Source of the DNA: Gemmatimonas sp.
GTDB taxonomy: Bacteria; Gemmatimonadota; Gemmatimonadetes; Gemmatimonadales; Gemmatimonadaceae
Direction of reading: 5' to 3'
Length of the DNA stretch: 40,165 nucleotides
NCBI GenBank assembly: GCA_021154325.1
Contig: JAJKIR010000019.1
Location: 1-40,165 of the forward strand
The first letter of the stretch is position 1, and each line of letters opens with the position of its first letter. The translations under genes were made by a program, and so were the position numbers. A model generated the notes under the pieces. It saw only the letters and a list, made by a program, of their open reading frames with translations. It was not told the origin of the DNA and searched no databases. Shown here one piece after another: positions 38,548-40,165 of this stretch.

Positions 38548-39024
38548 ATGAGACGACAAGCGATGATCATCCTGGCAGCGCTCGCGACAGCCGCGGCCGG
38601 ATGTCACAAAGACAATGGGCAGAATGATGCCCTTCAGAACGACCTGAACCTCGCGAACCAGTCGACAGCGCGGACGGACAGCATCTCGGCCGTGGAGCGG
38701 GGCTATGCTACGCCGGCGCCAGCGGCGACGGCTCCGCGGACGGCGTCAAGGACGAGCACTACGAGTCGATCGAGCGCGCCTGCCCGTCGATCGACCTCGT
38801 CTTCGTCGAACGGCAGCGTGGGAGCCTCGGCGCCTGCGCCGACGACCACGGTTCAGAAGAACACCAAGCGTGACGCCGCGATTGGTGCCGCGGCGGGCGC
38901 GATCATCGGCGCGGCCACCAGCCACGACAAGGTGAAGGGTGGCATCATCGGCGCCGCTGCCGGCGGCATCCTCGGCGGCGTGATCGGAAACAACGTCGAC
39001 GTCAAGAAGAAGAAGACGCCGTAA
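38548..39024 (+). CDS. glycine-zipper lipoprotein
   Basis: A 158-residue lipoprotein. ATG 38548 is preceded by the purine-rich GGGGGGAGA at a good distance. The signal peptide MRRQAMIILAALATAAAGC has a lipobox (Cys19). The middle (about 50-105) is a low-complexity Ser/Thr/Ala/Pro/Arg linker. The end (about 108-150) is a glycine-zipper of the YMGG/Rick_17kDa type: DAAIGAAAGAIIGAATSHD, then KGGIIGAAAGGILGGVIGNN, closing with VDVKKKKTP. Such proteins sit in the outer membrane or periplasm and can insert or oligomerise through the zipper; several are stress-induced. Precise function is unknown. A terminator lies about 45 bases after the stop. Confidence 0.85.
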   Translation: MRRQAMIILAALATAAAGCHKDNGQNDALQNDLNLANQSTARTDSISAVERGYATPAPAATAPRTASRTSTTSRSSAPARRSTSSSSNGSVGASAPAPTTTVQKNTKRDAAIGAAAGAIIGAATSHDKVKGGIIGAAAGGILGGVIGNNVDVKKKKTP

Positions 39025-39068
39025 GGGGTGGCTGGTGGATGGTGGTGATGGGTGGCTGGTGAATTCGG

Positions 39069-39103
39069 AGGGCCGGCCCTGAGGGTCAGTGCCGGCCTTT
39101 TTC
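39069..39103 (+). terminator. rho-independent terminator after the lipoprotein gene
   Basis: GGCCGGC (39071-39077) pairs with GCCGGCC (39091-39097) around a 13-base loop that itself can pair (CCTGAGGGTCAG), followed by TTTTT. Confidence 0.85.
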
Positions 39104-39118
39104 CTAGCCACTCGCCAC

Positions 39119-39357
39119 TAGCAACTCGCCACTAGACTGTTACGGCAGAGTCAATTAGCTTGGGGCGAGCGAAAACGCGCTGAAAGGTGCGTACCCAGAA
39201 GGATGCACGAGGGACCTGGAGACATCCGCTCAGGTCCCTCGTCATTTATCTGTTCGTCGCCTGCGCGGGGGCGGGTCCCGCGAGTTGGTCACATCAAGTC
39301 GGTAGGTACGGCGCATGTCCGGACTCCGACATCACAAACAGTACAGGGAGTAGGGCA
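39119..39357 (+). promoter_or_regulatory. long leader of the cold-shock gene with an 11-bp hairpin
   Basis: The 255 bases between the terminator and the cold-shock gene contain a perfect 11-bp hairpin, ACGAGGGACCT (39207-39217) and AGGTCCCTCGT (39232-39242), loop 14 bases, followed by CATTTATCTGTT. The short T-poor tail makes a plain terminator unlikely. Cold-shock genes often carry long structured leaders, so this may be a temperature- or protein-responsive leader. CGCCACT-type repeat lies at 39108-39133. Confidence 0.5.
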
Positions 39358-39570
39358 ATGCGCACCACCGGCGTTGTAAAGTGGTTCAACGACGCGAAGG
39401 GCTTCGGGTTCATCACCCCGGAGAACGGGCAGAAGGATTGCTTCGTGCATCACTCGGCGATTCAGGGCAAGGGCTTCAAGACGCTCGCCGAGGGCGAGCG
39501 TGTTGAGTTCGACATCGTCCAGGGCGCCAAGGGCCCAGCGGCGGAGAACGTCACGAAGATCGGCCGCTGA
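39358..39570 (+). CDS. cold-shock protein, CspA family
   Basis: A 70-residue single-stranded nucleic-acid binding protein. ATG 39358 is preceded by AGGGAG at 7 bases. The sequence is standard: [20 protein letters not shown] with the RNP1 motif KGFGFI, then [20 protein letters not shown] with RNP2 FVHHS, and [20 protein letters not shown]. It is an RNA chaperone of the cytoplasm. It has its own long leader and is followed by two hairpins, so it is probably a single-gene unit. Paralogues are common, so no gene number is given. Confidence 0.97.
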   Translation: MRTTGVVKWFNDAKGFGFITPENGQKDCFVHHSAIQGKGFKTLAEGERVEFDIVQGAKGPAAENVTKIGR

Positions 39571-39589
39571 GTACCAGCGCGTCGAGCTA

Positions 39590-39614
39590 CGCTTCTCGCC
39601 TCAAGCGAGAAGCG
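39590..39614 (+). terminator. hairpin just after the cold-shock gene
   Basis: CGCTTCTCGC and GCGAGAAGCG form a perfect 10-bp stem with loop CTCAA. No T-run follows; it may protect the mRNA 3' end or assist the terminator at 39668. Confidence 0.5.
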
Positions 39615-39667
39615 GATGCACGGCCGCGAGCGTCAGATCAACTGGTGCAAGCATAGCGAGCACCGAC

Positions 39668-39706
39668 CTCGGGGCCGCCCGACCTCGGGCGGCCCCGAGA
39701 TTTTTC
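39668..39706 (+). terminator. strong rho-independent terminator between csp and rpsU
   Basis: A perfect 14-bp stem, CTCGGGGCCGCCCG (39668-39681) and CGGGCGGCCCCGAG (39686-39699), loop ACCT, followed by ATTTTT. It ends 19 bases before the rpsU start, so rpsU either depends on read-through or on a promoter between the hairpins. Confidence 0.93.
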
Positions 39707-39724
39707 CCCACGAGAGGAGCGTTC

Positions 39725-39916
39725 ATGATCGAGATCAAGATCGAAGAAGGTGATCGTCTGGATTGGGCACTCAAGGTGTTCAAGCGGCGCATTGCCAAGT
39801 CCGGCATTCTGAAGGATCTTCGTAAAAAGCGGCACTATGTGAAGCCGAGCGAGGCGAGGCAGCTCAAGGCGGCTGCTGCACGTCGCCGCCAGCGTAGCGC
39901 ATCGCGCGAGCGCTGA
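39725..39916 (+). CDS. rpsU: 30S ribosomal protein bS21
   Basis: A 63-residue basic ribosomal protein of normal length. It begins [20 protein letters not shown] and goes on [21 protein letters not shown], the S21 core (VxENExxDxALRRFKRxxxKxGxLxExRRRExYEKP), ending in a charged Arg-rich tail. ATG 39725 has an excellent ribosome binding site (GAGAGGAG). bS21 sits at the 30S platform and helps initiation; infA, for another initiation component, starts 28 bases downstream and is probably co-transcribed. Confidence 0.96.
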   Translation: MIEIKIEEGDRLDWALKVFKRRIAKSGILKDLRKKRHYVKPSEARQLKAAAARRRQRSASRER

Positions 39917-39944
39917 GCCGGGCGGAACCGCGAGCCGAGGCGAC

Positions 39945-40165
39945 ATGGCCAAGGAAGAGCCGATACAACTCGAAGGACAGGTCACCGAAGTGCTGCCGAA
40001 TGCGACGTTTCGTGTGTTGCTGACCAACGGGCATACCGTGCTCGCCACGCTTGGCGGAAACATGAGGCGCTTTCGGATCCGCGTTCTGCAGGGTGATCGC
40101 GTCACGATCGAGGTCTCGCCGTACGATCTGAGTCGCGGTCGCATCATTTTCAGGCACAAGACGTA
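39945..40165 (+). CDS. infA: translation initiation factor IF-1 (runs to the window end)
   Basis: ATG 39945 opens a frame that reaches the last base: [73 protein letters not shown]. This is the complete IF-1 OB fold (family MAKEDxIEVEGxVxExLPNAxFRVxLxNGHxVLA...GDxVxVExSPYDLxxGRIxxRxK). The final bases TA are the first two of the next codon, very likely the stop, so essentially the whole 73-residue protein is present. A GAGG lies 7 bases before the start. IF-1 binds the ribosomal A site during initiation. It follows rpsU by 28 bases. Confidence 0.96.
   Translation, partial: MAKEEPIQLEGQVTEVLPNATFRVLLTNGHTVLATLGGNMRRFRIRVLQGDRVTIEVSPYDLSRGRIIFRHKT

Overview
The window is high-GC (about two thirds G+C by eye) bacterial chromosome from a Gram-negative organism. 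A SusC/SusD pair, a second TonB-dependent receptor, many Asp-box and beta-propeller secreted proteins, a phosphoketolase, a KaiBC operon, and palindromic repeats between genes together point to Gemmatimonadota or a close soil relative. This is inference; no rRNA gene is present to settle it. I see no tRNA, rRNA, CRISPR array, transposase or phage gene.

Layout. 1-1939: the end of a MacB-type ABC permease and a TolC-like outer-membrane channel. 2149-4596 (minus): phosphoketolase. 4774-9404: a small unknown gene, then a histidine kinase and an OmpR-type regulator split by an amino-acid permease. 9688-14111: a SusC/SusD outer-membrane uptake pair closed by a strong terminator. 14186-20698: a FUSC-type membrane protein, a quinone-oxidoreductase-like enzyme and a large Asp-box protein. 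20967-24296: a tight three-gene operon (receiver fused to a thioredoxin-reductase-like flavoprotein, a histidine kinase, a DsbA/thioredoxin-fold protein). 24493-29542: a PAS-GAF kinase and two secreted beta-propeller-type proteins. 29751-34589 (minus): a lytic transglycosylase, a GH15 hydrolase and a TonB-dependent receptor behind a TPP riboswitch, so the receptor probably imports thiamin or a precursor. 34846-38398: kaiB, kaiC and a PAS histidine kinase that ends in an RsbRD_N-like domain, all nearly overlapping. 38548-40165: a glycine-zipper lipoprotein, a cold-shock protein, rpsU and infA (cut by the window end).

Signalling dominates: four histidine kinases, one free response regulator, one receiver fused to an enzyme, and a KaiBC module. 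The kaiBC-kinase operon and the receiver/flavoprotein-kinase-thioredoxin operon are the best candidates for poorly described systems.

Two features are not explained by genes. First, the 7-mer CGTTAGG (CCTAACG on the other strand) occurs at least 23 times, always followed by C or T. It sits mostly inside genes, where it imposes rare codons (CTA, TTA, AGG), and its strand preference flips near 20 kb. Second, several families of palindromic repeats lie between genes: two copies sit between convergent gene ends, one forms the signal-peptide region of a secreted protein, and others abut start codons.
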